A stretch of 58,890 nt of DNA, from the NCBI GenBank assembly GCA_949127775.1, contig CASBQF010000175.1, positions 1 through 58,890 on the forward strand. Reading direction: 5' to 3'. Of this stretch, positions 1 to 8,786 are shown piece by piece. The first letter of the stretch is position 1, and every line of letters begins with the position of its first letter. This stretch comes from Oscillatoriales cyanobacterium PMM_0080. GTDB lineage: Bacteria > Cyanobacteriota > Cyanobacteriia > Cyanobacteriales > Microcoleaceae. Below the pieces are notes generated by a model. That model was not told where the DNA came from. It saw nothing but the letters and a program-made list of their open reading frames with translations, and did not search any database. The translations under genes and the position numbers were made by a program.

Positions 1-287
1 CTGCTAGCCAGAGGGCTGTATCAAATATTGTTAGGCCTGTGCGGATGTCGAAAGTTCGAGCGCGCAGGCGTTTTGGCGTTGTCAATAGTCGTTAAGGTGC
101 GCATGGCTCACCCTACATAATGACCAGCAGTTTGAGGGGCGATCGCACTTTTCTAAAGAATGGTTAAGATTTCTGCTCTGTAGCTATGCCTTGGTTAAGC
201 TATATTTACTGGTTTTCACTCATCAGCTTTGCAGGCAAAGGATAATCAGCAATATTCTTGTTAACTAAAGTCTGGAGACAAGTAATT
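1..287. other. Intergenic region at window start
   Basis: No convincing gene is visible here. The stretch contains one HIP1 octamer (GCGATCGC at 139-146), and AT-rich sequence precedes the first gene. The promoter of the 288-767 gene should lie here, but I cannot point to a clear -35/-10 pair. Confidence 0.5.
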
Positions 288-767
288 ATGGCAGAAGTTG
301 CAGTTATTGTAGAGAGTTTGTGGGAACTTGATGAGGATCAGCTAGCAGCACAGATTGGCTCTCACGCTCAAGCTATTGAGGATGATGCGGCTGGACTTGG
401 AACAAGAGGAATAGACCCAGGTTCCCTGGATTCAATTGATGTCGGCTTTGCTACCAAAGGAGCGATCGATCTAAAGTTCCTAGAAGGTGGCCAGCGGCTG
501 TTCGATCGCGCAAACCCCTTAGTTTACGACCTGATGTGCAAACCCCTCGGAAACGATGCAAACACTCAGAAAATCCTGGATGAAGCGATCGGCGAGAATT
601 ACACAAAAGCTGCGGGTATGTTAGCTCCTGCCCTGATCTCTGGACTGGGACTTGCTCCTGCGATTGCTACTCTCGTGGCCACGTTGATTGTCAAAAAGAT
701 TGCCAATTATACGGCTACTGGAATTTGTGAAACTTGGCAACAAAACCTGCCCAAACCCGCAAGCTGA
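288..767 (+). CDS. Small hypothetical protein with hydrophobic C-terminal segment
   Basis: A 159-residue protein of unrecognised family. The ATG at 288 is preferred over the in-frame start 30 bases upstream because GGAG lies about 10 bases before it. The N-terminal two thirds are acidic and soluble-looking. Residues about 109-135 form a long alanine/leucine/isoleucine-rich hydrophobic stretch, followed by KK and a short polar tail, so one membrane-inserting helix or hairpin is plausible. There is no signal peptide. The gene converges on the caspase-nSTAND-WD40 gene with only 19 bases between the stop codons. A membrane-active effector or a caspase substrate is conceivable, but that is inference from position only. 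Confidence 0.6.
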   Translation: MAEVAVIVESLWELDEDQLAAQIGSHAQAIEDDAAGLGTRGIDPGSLDSIDVGFATKGAIDLKFLEGGQRLFDRANPLVYDLMCKPLGNDANTQKILDEAIGENYTKAAGMLAPALISGLGLAPAIATLVATLIVKKIANYTATGICETWQQNLPKPAS

Positions 768-786
768 GCTATAAACTGGAACAGGA

Positions 787-3700
787 TCACTTTTTGTCGC
801 ATAGCTGGCGATCGATCTTCTCAACATTAGGGTTATGCTCCAAATAGCCGCGCACCCATTCACACCCGCGCTCCAATACCCGATCGAGATCCAAGAGCTC
901 CAAGTTCCACAGCCGCACAGTTTGGTCATTACTCCCCGAAGCCAGCCACTTACTGTCAGGACTCCAAGCTACACTCCTGACAGCTTCGCTACGATCTTTG
1001 AGTCTCATCAATTCCTTACCCTCAAGGTTCCAGAGTTTGATGATGCCGTAATCACTCCCCGAAGCCAGCATCTTGCCATCGGGGCTGAAACTAACGCTGT
1101 ACACCCAGCCATCGCTTCCATGAGATGATGTCCAGCGTTCCTTGCCATCAACCGTACTCCAGAGTTTGATAGTCTTGTCAATACTCCCCGAAACCAACCA
1201 CTTGCCATCAGGACTCCAAGCGACGCTCCTGACCTGCTCCCGATGCCCATCAAGCGTTTTGAGCTCCTTGCCGTTCCTGACGTTCCAGATTTTAATAGCG
1301 CCGCCCTCACTTCCCGAAGCCAACATCTGACCGTCATGACTGAAGCTGACGCTCAAAACTTCCCGCTTATGCCCTTTGAGTGTTGTGATTTCCTTACCGT
1401 TTTTGTTCCAAAGTTTGATGTTCAAGCCACTCGTCCAAGCTAGCAGTTGGCCATCGGGGCTAAAGCTGACACTCCTGACATTCTCACCCTCTTTGTGGTT
1501 CCAGAGTTCTTTGCCGCCGTTCGCCAAGCTCCAGACTTTGATGGTATTGTCAGCACTTCCCGAAGCCAGCATCTTACCATCGGGACTCCAAGCGACGCTA
1601 TAGACTTTATCGCTATGCCTCCCTTGAATCCTAGGCAATTCCTTGCCTTCAATATTCCAGAGTCTGACAGTGCCGTCATCACTCCCCGAAGCCAGCATCC
1701 TGCCATCAGCGCTGAAGTTGACGCTCCTAACCACATCGCTATGCCCTGTGAATGTCTTGAGTTCCTTGCCCTCAACAGCCCAAAGTTTAATGCTACCGTC
1801 ATTACTTCCCCAAGCCAACGTCTTGCCGTCGGGACTCCAAGCTGCGCTTTGAACCCAGCTACTATTTTTAATCGTCCTGAGTTCCTTACCCTCAAGACTC
1901 CAGAGTTTGACGGTTTTGTCAATACTCGCTGAAGCCAGTATCTTGCCGTCGGGACTCCAAACTACACTCCTGACAGAATCACTATGCGCCTTCTGACTCC
2001 AAAGTTCCTTACCATCCACCGCACTCGATAGTTTGATAGTCTTTTCATCTTTTCCCGAAACCGAAGCTAGCAGTGTACGATCGGGGCTGAAGCTAATGCT
2101 CGTGACTGAATCGCTATCTTTGAGCGTCTTGAGTTCCTTGCCGTCTTTGTTCCAGAGTTTGATAGTCTTGTCAGCACTTCCCGAAACTAGCATCTTGCCA
2201 TCGGGACTCCAAGCGACGCTAAGAACAACAGAGCTATGTTTGAGCGTCTTGAGTTCCTTGCCGTCTTTGTTCCAGAGTTTGATAGTGCCGTCGGCACTTC
2301 CCGAAGCTAGTATCTTGCCATCGGGACTCCAAGCGACGCTAAGAACAACAGAGCTATGCCCTTTGAGGGTCTTGAGTTCCTGACCGTCTTCGTTCCAGAG
2401 TTTGATAGTGCCGTCAGCACTTCCCGAAGCTAGCATCTTGCTATCAGGACTCCAAACAACCCTAAAGACAGAGTTATACCCTTCCAAGCGGTTACCCTCT
2501 CTCACTTCCAAGAGGTTACGCTCTCTCACCTCGTAAACTGCCTGTTGTAGTGCGGTCATAGCCCGGAACCTGGCATCATTATCCATCCCAATAGTCCTCT
2601 TCAGTTTTTCCCCTACTTTTAATCCTTCTATCAGTGCATCCAATTGTTGGTCAGAGGCAAACAGTGCTTCCGAAGATGCAGTCAAGTTCTCAATCTCAGC
2701 CATTTGATTTCGATACCACAACCCAGCAACTCCCAAGAGGACGACAAACCCGATCGCCACCAAACCAATTGTTCGGAGGCGGTTGCTATGCTGGCGCTGG
2801 AGGCTGCGCCGTACAAACTCAGCCTCTACTTGGTTGAACCAGTTATCTGTTGAATTAAGTACCTGCTTTAAGGAATCGAGGCGGGGGTTAGTATCCCAAA
2901 GAAATTTTTTCTGTTGCTTTCTTTTCCAAAACTTTTCCCAGCGATCGCGCGGATTGGCAGTCCAATCAAGCGTTGTCGATTGCTGGCTGTTCCACTCCAA
3001 AGCCACAGGCGTCAACCGCCGTTGTAAAACTAAATGTTCTTCTTCCGCTTGTTTCCAGGCTAGCAACTTTTGCCATCCTCGCACTAACGCATCATGGGCT
3101 GGTTCCACGTAGGGATTTCCATCAGCATCTTGTCCTTTCACTAACAACCTGGCTGTGCGAAAACGCTCAATTACGTCTTTGACCAAACTATTTTTTTCGG
3201 GTGGATATTCCAATTCTGATAGCGGGACTTGTCTACGCCCTAACTCACCGCCACCGAAGGCAACCATTCGCAGCATCACATGACGGATAACTTGTTCATA
3301 GGCTAGATTTTCTTGAAATAATGCCTGATATTCCTCGTCAGCCCTGCGAGTTAACGAGAGAATGACTCCTCCTAGTTCTTGATAATCTTCTTGAGTCAAA
3401 ACCCGATCGATTATTGCACCTTGGGATTGTGCTTCCTGTTGTCGCTTTAAAAACTTAAGATATAGTTCGCTCAAGGCGAAAGAAAGTAGTGGCAATGCTC
3501 CGGGCATATCTGCCACTTCATCAATTAATTGTTCGACTAAATTATAGGGTTGAAAATACATTACCCGTGCTTCAGCAGGTTTTTCAATTGCTTCGCGCAG
3601 CTCCCCTCGCGTCATTGCCGGGACAATAAATCGTCCGCTTTGCCAACCTTTTGTTAATAAGGTATTGTTCAAGTTAAGTTCTTGGCAGACTAACTTTAAG

Positions 3701-5106
3701 CCAGCATCTCTAACTTGTGGTTCAAAGTCCGATCGGAGGCTTAATACTACCCGTAATGTATCCCCATGGGTATTAATTGCTTTCAGTATCTGTTGAAAAA
3801 ATTCCTGCCGTTGATTTTCACCTGAACAGAGTGTAATGATTTCTTCGCTTTGATCGATAAAGATGAATAACTTAAAATTGGGATGATTTTTCGCCCAAAT
3901 ATCAATACTTTGAGTCAGAGTTTTTTGTGGGTTTCGTAACTCGATATTTTGTAATCTGGCATCAACCAGGGCATTATTTAGGGCGGAAAACGGTGTTTCT
4001 CCGGGACGGATCGGTGATAACATACACCATTTTTCGCTCTTTTCCTGTTTCAATTTGGGAATTAATCCGGCTTTGACTAAACTGGATTTCCCCGAACCCG
4101 AAGCACCTAGTACCACGGTTAGAGGATGAGTTTTGACAAAATTTTGTAATTTTTCTATGAGTTCGGTTCTCCCGAAAAATAGCTTGCTGTGTTCCTCTTC
4201 AAACGGTTGCAAACCGCGATAGGGATTTTGGGATTGATCTAATGGTGGTGCGGGAGGTAGATTTAGGGCGTGTCCTGGCGTGAGGAAAATATACTCGCCT
4301 TTGTCGTGTTTTTTGAGGGGGTAAATGCCAGGAGTTTGACGGATGGCCCGCTCTGCTGTGGCAATTTCCACCCGATCGCGCAAATATAAATAAAGTTCAG
4401 ATGCCGTCATCACCCCATCCCCCGCAGGCTTGCCGGGTTCGGCTGGTGGAAAGGCATCAGCTTTACCCTGAAGTGCTTCGATCAACGCACGGGCAAACGG
4501 TGAATGCACTCCTACTCCTATTTGTCCGCGATCGTCTTTCAGGTTAAAAGCATCCAGTGCCGTTTGATCGTAAGCCGCTGAGGTGAGGATTTGCCATGCG
4601 GGGTCTTGAATAAAGCGATCGTACCGTTCTTTGTGAATCGTACCCAATTCCATCGGAATCGCTTTGCGCGTACTCGACCAGCGAAAAGCACCCGCAAAAC
4701 AACAGTCGAAAATACCTAGGAAGTGGCGGCAGGAAAGCTCATTTAAGGCTTTATTTACGTCTGACATCCGCAGGTAAGTGCTCACATTGCCCAATTTCGC
4801 ATCTTGAGGAACCAGATAGCCTTCAGGCCCATCCTCGCCGTTTAGGGCAATGCCATGTCCGGCGAAGTAGAAGAGAAAACGATCGCCCTTCTGGATTTTT
4901 TGCGGCAGTTCAGTTTCTAGTACGTGGCGAAGTTGGCTGAGGGTAGCCGCGCTATCGAGCAGTAGAGTAACCGTGTAGTGATATTCGCGATCGAGGAGAT
5001 GGGCGATTTCTGTAGCATCACTGGCGGCAGTTTTAAGTGAAGAGATGCCGTTGATGTAGTCGTTAATCCCAATAACTAGGGCATAGCTATGTTCAAAGTC
5101 TGACAT
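787..5106 (-). CDS. Caspase - nSTAND ATPase - WD40 repeat protein
   Basis: A 1439-residue multidomain protein. Residues 1-275 are a peptidase C14 caspase fold, with His84 in FAGHG and the catalytic Cys at 136 in FDCCFAG, where caspase homologues usually have D-x-C-x-S-G. Residues about 295-750 form a nSTAND-type P-loop NTPase, starting at NPYRGLQPFEEE, with Walker A GASGSGKS at 334-341 and Walker B FIFID near 415-419. A single hydrophobic helix near residue 780 may anchor it in the membrane. Thirteen WD40 repeats follow from about residue 880, roughly two beta-propellers. Proteins of this architecture are thought to act as ligand-sensing switches that activate a protease in cell death or conflict responses; the trigger here is unknown. 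It lies 52 bases downstream of the second caspase gene on the same strand, so the two are probably cotranscribed. Confidence 0.9.
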   Translation of the reverse strand: MSDFEHSYALVIGINDYINGISSLKTAASDATEIAHLLDREYHYTVTLLLDSAATLSQLRHVLETELPQKIQKGDRFLFYFAGHGIALNGEDGPEGYLVPQDAKLGNVSTYLRMSDVNKALNELSCRHFLGIFDCCFAGAFRWSSTRKAIPMELGTIHKERYDRFIQDPAWQILTSAAYDQTALDAFNLKDDRGQIGVGVHSPFARALIEALQGKADAFPPAEPGKPAGDGVMTASELYLYLRDRVEIATAERAIRQTPGIYPLKKHDKGEYIFLTPGHALNLPPAPPLDQSQNPYRGLQPFEEEHSKLFFGRTELIEKLQNFVKTHPLTVVLGASGSGKSSLVKAGLIPKLKQEKSEKWCMLSPIRPGETPFSALNNALVDARLQNIELRNPQKTLTQSIDIWAKNHPNFKLFIFIDQSEEIITLCSGENQRQEFFQQILKAINTHGDTLRVVLSLRSDFEPQVRDAGLKLVCQELNLNNTLLTKGWQSGRFIVPAMTRGELREAIEKPAEARVMYFQPYNLVEQLIDEVADMPGALPLLSFALSELYLKFLKRQQEAQSQGAIIDRVLTQEDYQELGGVILSLTRRADEEYQALFQENLAYEQVIRHVMLRMVAFGGGELGRRQVPLSELEYPPEKNSLVKDVIERFRTARLLVKGQDADGNPYVEPAHDALVRGWQKLLAWKQAEEEHLVLQRRLTPVALEWNSQQSTTLDWTANPRDRWEKFWKRKQQKKFLWDTNPRLDSLKQVLNSTDNWFNQVEAEFVRRSLQRQHSNRLRTIGLVAIGFVVLLGVAGLWYRNQMAEIENLTASSEALFASDQQLDALIEGLKVGEKLKRTIGMDNDARFRAMTALQQAVYEVRERNLLEVREGNRLEGYNSVFRVVWSPDSKMLASGSADGTIKLWNEDGQELKTLKGHSSVVLSVAWSPDGKILASGSADGTIKLWNKDGKELKTLKHSSVVLSVAWSPDGKMLVSGSADKTIKLWNKDGKELKTLKDSDSVTSISFSPDRTLLASVSGKDEKTIKLSSAVDGKELWSQKAHSDSVRSVVWSPDGKILASASIDKTVKLWSLEGKELRTIKNSSWVQSAAWSPDGKTLAWGSNDGSIKLWAVEGKELKTFTGHSDVVRSVNFSADGRMLASGSDDGTVRLWNIEGKELPRIQGRHSDKVYSVAWSPDGKMLASGSADNTIKVWSLANGGKELWNHKEGENVRSVSFSPDGQLLAWTSGLNIKLWNKNGKEITTLKGHKREVLSVSFSHDGQMLASGSEGGAIKIWNVRNGKELKTLDGHREQVRSVAWSPDGKWLVSGSIDKTIKLWSTVDGKERWTSSHGSDGWVYSVSFSPDGKMLASGSDYGIIKLWNLEGKELMRLKDRSEAVRSVAWSPDSKWLASGSNDQTVRLWNLELLDLDRVLERGCEWVRGYLEHNPNVEKIDRQLCDKK
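2119..2357 (-). repeat. Near-identical 120-bp tandem duplication in WD40 coding region
   Basis: Two adjacent 120-base units (about 2119-2237 and 2239-2357) encode consecutive WD40 blades and are nearly identical at the DNA level. The other blades of the gene are clearly diverged. The period equals one 40-residue blade, so a recent blade duplication or gene conversion is the simplest reading. Confidence 0.75.
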
Positions 5107-5158
5107 ACGAATCCTCGTTCTCTGATTGGGATTTTACTCGTTATTTTCTCTGAAACAT

Positions 5159-7282
5159 CTATCGCAGGATCGAGATATGAATCTCCTTCATTGTCCACTC
5201 TTGACTCGGATCGAATATCGGTACTGCTCGTCTCGATCGCAACGGAGGTTCGCTCACATCAGCACCGATCGCAGCCAAGAGCATTCCCAGCGGACTATTG
5301 TCACGAGCGAAGAGTTCTGACTTTGGCGCAATTTCTTCATCAAGTGACGGTAACTCCAGCCAACGAAAATCGTTTTTCCCAATCGTCGCAAAAACTTTCA
5401 GCGTTTCCCTAGCTTGGTTATATCTCTCCATATCAGGTAGCTGAAAGTTCAGTGACTCCAAAATTTCGTCATTGGGATTGAGTGGGTAAAATGAAGTTTC
5501 TTGATTTCGGATATTAATGCTAGAAACTTCCCAAGTTGCTTGGAGATTTAACACTCTAACGTTTAAAACTTGAGGCGAAATATTTTTGATTCGCAAAAAT
5601 GTAGCTTCACCCGATTTCACAACTAAATTAGTTGGATCGGGAAATAGCTGTGGTTCTTTAGGCATTCCCGGTAGCCATTTTGGCTGACTCAGCAACTCCA
5701 CTTCTAGCTGATTAGTCAACTCAGAAAATTGATTGCTCAACTCCTGAATCGCCTGATATTTTGCCAGGTGTATCAGACGCTGCACTACTTTTTGCGGAGC
5801 CTCAGTGTCCTCAATTTTTAGTGCGGGTAGCAGGTTTTTAATGGGCGTGCCAACGCAAATTTCATACTCACCATGTTGGTTAACTGCAACTTGATAATCT
5901 TCCTTCTGTTGGGCATCTACTAATTTCAACCAGCCATTTTCTGCGAGTGCTGACTTAACTGCATTGAGTGCCACTTCTTCCCGCTCCTTGATAGCTGGAG
6001 ACAATTCATTTTCTCGATCGCCAACCTCTTTTTTGAAGAGGCGCACTCCGCGCACCAGCTCGATCGGGGCTGACAGCATCACTGCCTGAGATCCTTGCTC
6101 AATCTTGTCCTCACGCAGCACTTCAATCACATTTGCCCAGGCATCTGAAGCACCAACTTTTGAGATTTCAACGATCGCCAATTGCTGATTTTTCTGGGTA
6201 AAATCTGTAATACCAAACGGATATATCGCAAAATGAGCGCCCAAACTTAGACCGTTTGCCATCCCCGCATCCAGCCGGACTTGCTTGGGGACTTGCTGCG
6301 GTTCTGAGTCTGCCTCAGTGACTTCTTCCTCAATCACCTCAAGCACATTTACGGCATATTGTAAAGATCCGCGATCGACTCCGAAGACAAAGCGATTGCC
6401 TTCTCCCAACAGCATCGGCATCTGTGACGGGAACTTACTTTGAATTTTTGCACTGACGCGATCGTACAATGTTTTGTAAGTCAATCCCGAAGGACTACTG
6501 GTCAAAGTATCGATCGTCCAGTACGTCAGCGCCCCATGTCGCTCCTTACCACTCACCACATACTCAAAGGCAAATTCGGTCGGACGACAAGCAGCCAGCA
6601 ACACGTAATCTCTAGGTTGAGGAAGCCAGTGCCCTGGGCTAATACTCGCTCCATCCGTCAGAGCCAGCCAGTTTTCGAGCAGCTCTTCCCGCGAAGCCAC
6701 CAAGCTTTCTGAGTCTCGCAGTGCAGTGTCGATTTCTCCAGTTCCTCGAATTGCCACATCGCTACCACGAGTTACTTCTCCAGAGTGACAGCTATCCATA
6801 ATCACTGTCACAATCAACCCTTTGTCCGTCATCCGCTTCAACAGCGTCGCCAATTCCACATCCCGCAGGTAGCGACCTCCTTCATTGCCAACATCCATTG
6901 GCACAATTCCCTCATCGGGTTGGTCATTCCCCTTCAATTCTGGATAGATAGTTGTCATCCGTCCTCCATGTCCAGAATAGTGAATGTATACCTGCTCTCC
7001 AGGCTGCGCTATTTGTGTAATGGCATGAAACTCCGCCACAATATTTTCATAAGTCGGTTCTTGATCTTTGGTTTCGATTGTTTCCGCGACTTCAGGATTC
7101 ACAGAAGTCAGCTTGAAAATCTTTTCAGCAGGAATCTTCAGTGTCTTTAAGAGATAGTCCGCTACCAGATTAATGTCACGCACGGCTCCTTTAAGATTTT
7201 TGTATAATCGATTCGGCTGATAGCCGTCAATGCCAATTAATAAGGCGTAAATATTCGATGTTTGTTCAGATTGGTCAGCCAT
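5159..7282 (-). CDS. Caspase-family protease with C-terminal beta-rich regions
   Basis: A 707-residue protein. Residues 10-300 are a peptidase C14 domain with a complete dyad: His105 in YSGHGGR and Cys165 in MDSCHSG. This matches cyanobacterial orthocaspases, which cleave after Arg/Lys. The middle (about 340-410) resembles the DAGMANGLSLGAHFAIYP type region found in other cyanobacterial caspase proteins. The last ~170 residues look like a DUF4384-type sandwich with a C-terminal WLELPSLDE motif. The ATG at 7282 is supported by GAGG about six bases upstream. It is the first gene of a two-gene caspase operon and lacks any ATPase or sensor domain of its own, so the downstream nSTAND protein may supply the switch (inference). 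Confidence 0.9.
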   Translation of the reverse strand: MADQSEQTSNIYALLIGIDGYQPNRLYKNLKGAVRDINLVADYLLKTLKIPAEKIFKLTSVNPEVAETIETKDQEPTYENIVAEFHAITQIAQPGEQVYIHYSGHGGRMTTIYPELKGNDQPDEGIVPMDVGNEGGRYLRDVELATLLKRMTDKGLIVTVIMDSCHSGEVTRGSDVAIRGTGEIDTALRDSESLVASREELLENWLALTDGASISPGHWLPQPRDYVLLAACRPTEFAFEYVVSGKERHGALTYWTIDTLTSSPSGLTYKTLYDRVSAKIQSKFPSQMPMLLGEGNRFVFGVDRGSLQYAVNVLEVIEEEVTEADSEPQQVPKQVRLDAGMANGLSLGAHFAIYPFGITDFTQKNQQLAIVEISKVGASDAWANVIEVLREDKIEQGSQAVMLSAPIELVRGVRLFKKEVGDRENELSPAIKEREEVALNAVKSALAENGWLKLVDAQQKEDYQVAVNQHGEYEICVGTPIKNLLPALKIEDTEAPQKVVQRLIHLAKYQAIQELSNQFSELTNQLEVELLSQPKWLPGMPKEPQLFPDPTNLVVKSGEATFLRIKNISPQVLNVRVLNLQATWEVSSINIRNQETSFYPLNPNDEILESLNFQLPDMERYNQARETLKVFATIGKNDFRWLELPSLDEEIAPKSELFARDNSPLGMLLAAIGADVSEPPLRSRRAVPIFDPSQEWTMKEIHISILR

Positions 7283-7344
7283 TTTTACCTCATTAATCTA
7301 GCGTATGTGTTAACGATAGTGTGATTGAATCAGCAGAGTTCTGA

Positions 7345-7500
7345 AGCCATAAGTCAATACGCTTGGGTTAACACTGTTTATTGCCCGGAGATCCCCCTAA
7401 ATCCCCCTTAAGAAGGGGGACTTTGAGCGATTCTTGTCCCCCCCTTTTTAAGGGGGGCTAGGGGGGATCTGTCTTAACCCAAGCGTATTGAGCCATAAGT
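7345..7500. mobile_element. MITE-like hairpin element with 10-bp target duplication
   Basis: A 136-bp element at 7355-7490 ends in perfect 16-bp inverted repeats (7355-7370 and 7475-7490). Its core is a second hairpin built of runs of C and G (AGATCCCCCTAAATCCCCC against its complement). It is flanked on both sides by the same 10 bases, AGCCATAAGT (7345-7354 and 7491-7500), as expected of a target-site duplication. There is no coding capacity. A related copy lies at 21213-21349. It sits upstream of the caspase operon and could also act as a terminator or transcription barrier. Confidence 0.8.
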
Positions 7501-7541
7501 TTCTTCAGAAAGCTCTACTAATTTAGGAACGCATTTTTCAG

Positions 7542-7640
7542 TTAAGCCATTTGTTCGAGGGTTTTAGCCTCGACAATTCCGTCTGCCTTTAAACCGTTCT
7601 TTTGTTGAAACTGCTTTCTTCAGCGCTTCCTGAAGCTTAA
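7542..7640 (-). pseudogene. Decayed peptidoglycan-binding domain remnant after M15 peptidase
   Basis: Immediately downstream of the M15 stop codon, minus-strand translation gives a typical end of a PGBD (FQQKNGLKADGIV...TLEQMA, stop at 7542-7544). A typical PGBD beginning (LQEALKKA) sits just upstream in another frame. Two in-frame stops, a frameshift and the missing middle of the domain show decay. Confidence 0.65.
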
Positions 7641-8342
7641 TCAAGCTGCTATCTCAAAACCCATCGCTGGCGATCGATATAGAGCATCCTCTGTTTGAGG
7701 CCCGTAGCCACCATTTTCATCAATCGTTTCATTCGGATGATTCTTGTTCCAGAGCTTTTGAAGAGCCAACATGGCTGTATCGCGAAGGTCTTGAGTGCCT
7801 TCACCCACATAATCAAAATGGGGAGGATCGAAATCTCCCAGTCGTCGCCAACCATGATGCTCTAGGAAAGGTTGCCAGCCATCAGGATCTGCAACATCCA
7901 ACGCCAATCCACTTTGATGGTTGCTTTGGCCTGGAAGAGCCACCACAGGATAACCACAATCAATACCCCATCGATACAAAAGAAGTTGTTGGGCGATCGT
8001 CCGGTATGCTGAATTTATTGACATCTTGATGCCTCGCTCCTGAATAGCTTGCTGCAATCCCTGCTTAGCTAAAGGTTGCAGAAAGGGAAAAGCTGCATCT
8101 TCTAGTTCCACATCGAGCTCGTCAAAGCTCACTAGAGCATCTGGAAGGATGAGATTCATCTGATGAATCAATTGCTGTGACAACCCATTGACAATGGAGG
8201 TTGAGCAGCCGGGAGCATCCTGAAGCAAACCATCAAAACTAGCTCTAATTCCCGAACTGGCTTCTCCCTGATTGATTTCAACACAAGGGTCAAAGTCATA
8301 ATTTCCTGTTTGGTTTGCTCTATCAACGGTTGTATCGCTCAT
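7641..8342 (-). CDS. M15-family D-Ala-D-Ala carboxypeptidase-like protein
   Basis: A 233-residue peptidoglycan peptidase of the VanY/M15 zinc family. The zinc and catalytic motifs are visible as NHQSGLALDV (H-x-x-G-x-A-x-D) and PPHFDY near the C-terminal third, preceded by the SAYRT element that normally starts the fold. The tail contains a short peptidoglycan-binding-like segment (LQKLWNKNHP...GYGPQTEDAL). I start at the ATG at 8342, because GGAGAAGG lies directly before it; a TTG four codons upstream is the alternative. No signal peptide is seen, so access to the wall would need a holin, lysis or another export route. It sits between a caspase operon and a lysozyme gene on the same strand, 445 bases downstream of the lysozyme. 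Confidence 0.82.
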   Translation of the reverse strand: MSDTTVDRANQTGNYDFDPCVEINQGEASSGIRASFDGLLQDAPGCSTSIVNGLSQQLIHQMNLILPDALVSFDELDVELEDAAFPFLQPLAKQGLQQAIQERGIKMSINSAYRTIAQQLLLYRWGIDCGYPVVALPGQSNHQSGLALDVADPDGWQPFLEHHGWRRLGDFDPPHFDYVGEGTQDLRDTAMLALQKLWNKNHPNETIDENGGYGPQTEDALYRSPAMGFEIAA

Positions 8343-8567
8343 TGCCTTCTCCAAATTTGTAATTAACTGAAATAACCGTATAAATGCACTCTGGGATTTT
8401 TTTGAATGGACTCGATCTATGTTTCTTTTTTAATTGATAACACTGGCTAGCGGTTAGTTACCAGTCGCACGTTCGAGTGACTTGCACTTTATTGGGTTTT
8501 GTGTTAACAGCATTCTAGACGCAGTTACTGCGTTATCATCACGCTAATGGCATGAAATTCACTTGCC

Positions 8568-8786
8568 TTAAACGCCCAATACCCTGCGAGTTTCATCACC
8601 AACAATCCCATCCGCAGTCAGTCCTTTTAGTTGTTGAAACTCTCTGACTTCTCCATCCATTCCCTTTCCAAAGATGCCATCAGCTCCGACATCAAAACCT
8701 GCTTCGATCAAAGCTTGTTGTACTTGTCGCACATCCTCACCTTGGATTATTGGCTCGGTAAGTTTGAGAACCCGAACTGTAAGCTT
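8568..8786 (-). pseudogene. Peptidoglycan-binding domain cut off from lysozyme by in-frame TGA
   Basis: Reading on in the lysozyme frame past its TGA gives about 72 residues of a clear PG_binding_1 domain: EDVRQVQQALIEAGF, then GADGIFGKG, VREFQQLKGLTADGIVG and a stop at 8568-8570. No start codon with a ribosome site exists for it. The lysozyme was therefore probably once a lysozyme-PGBD fusion, and the TGA at 8787-8789 is a nonsense mutation or a readthrough point. Confidence 0.75.

Noticed and set aside
1142-2383. Plus-strand frames opposite the WD40 region
   Set aside because: Repetitive antisense translation of WD40 blades; no start signals or family features.
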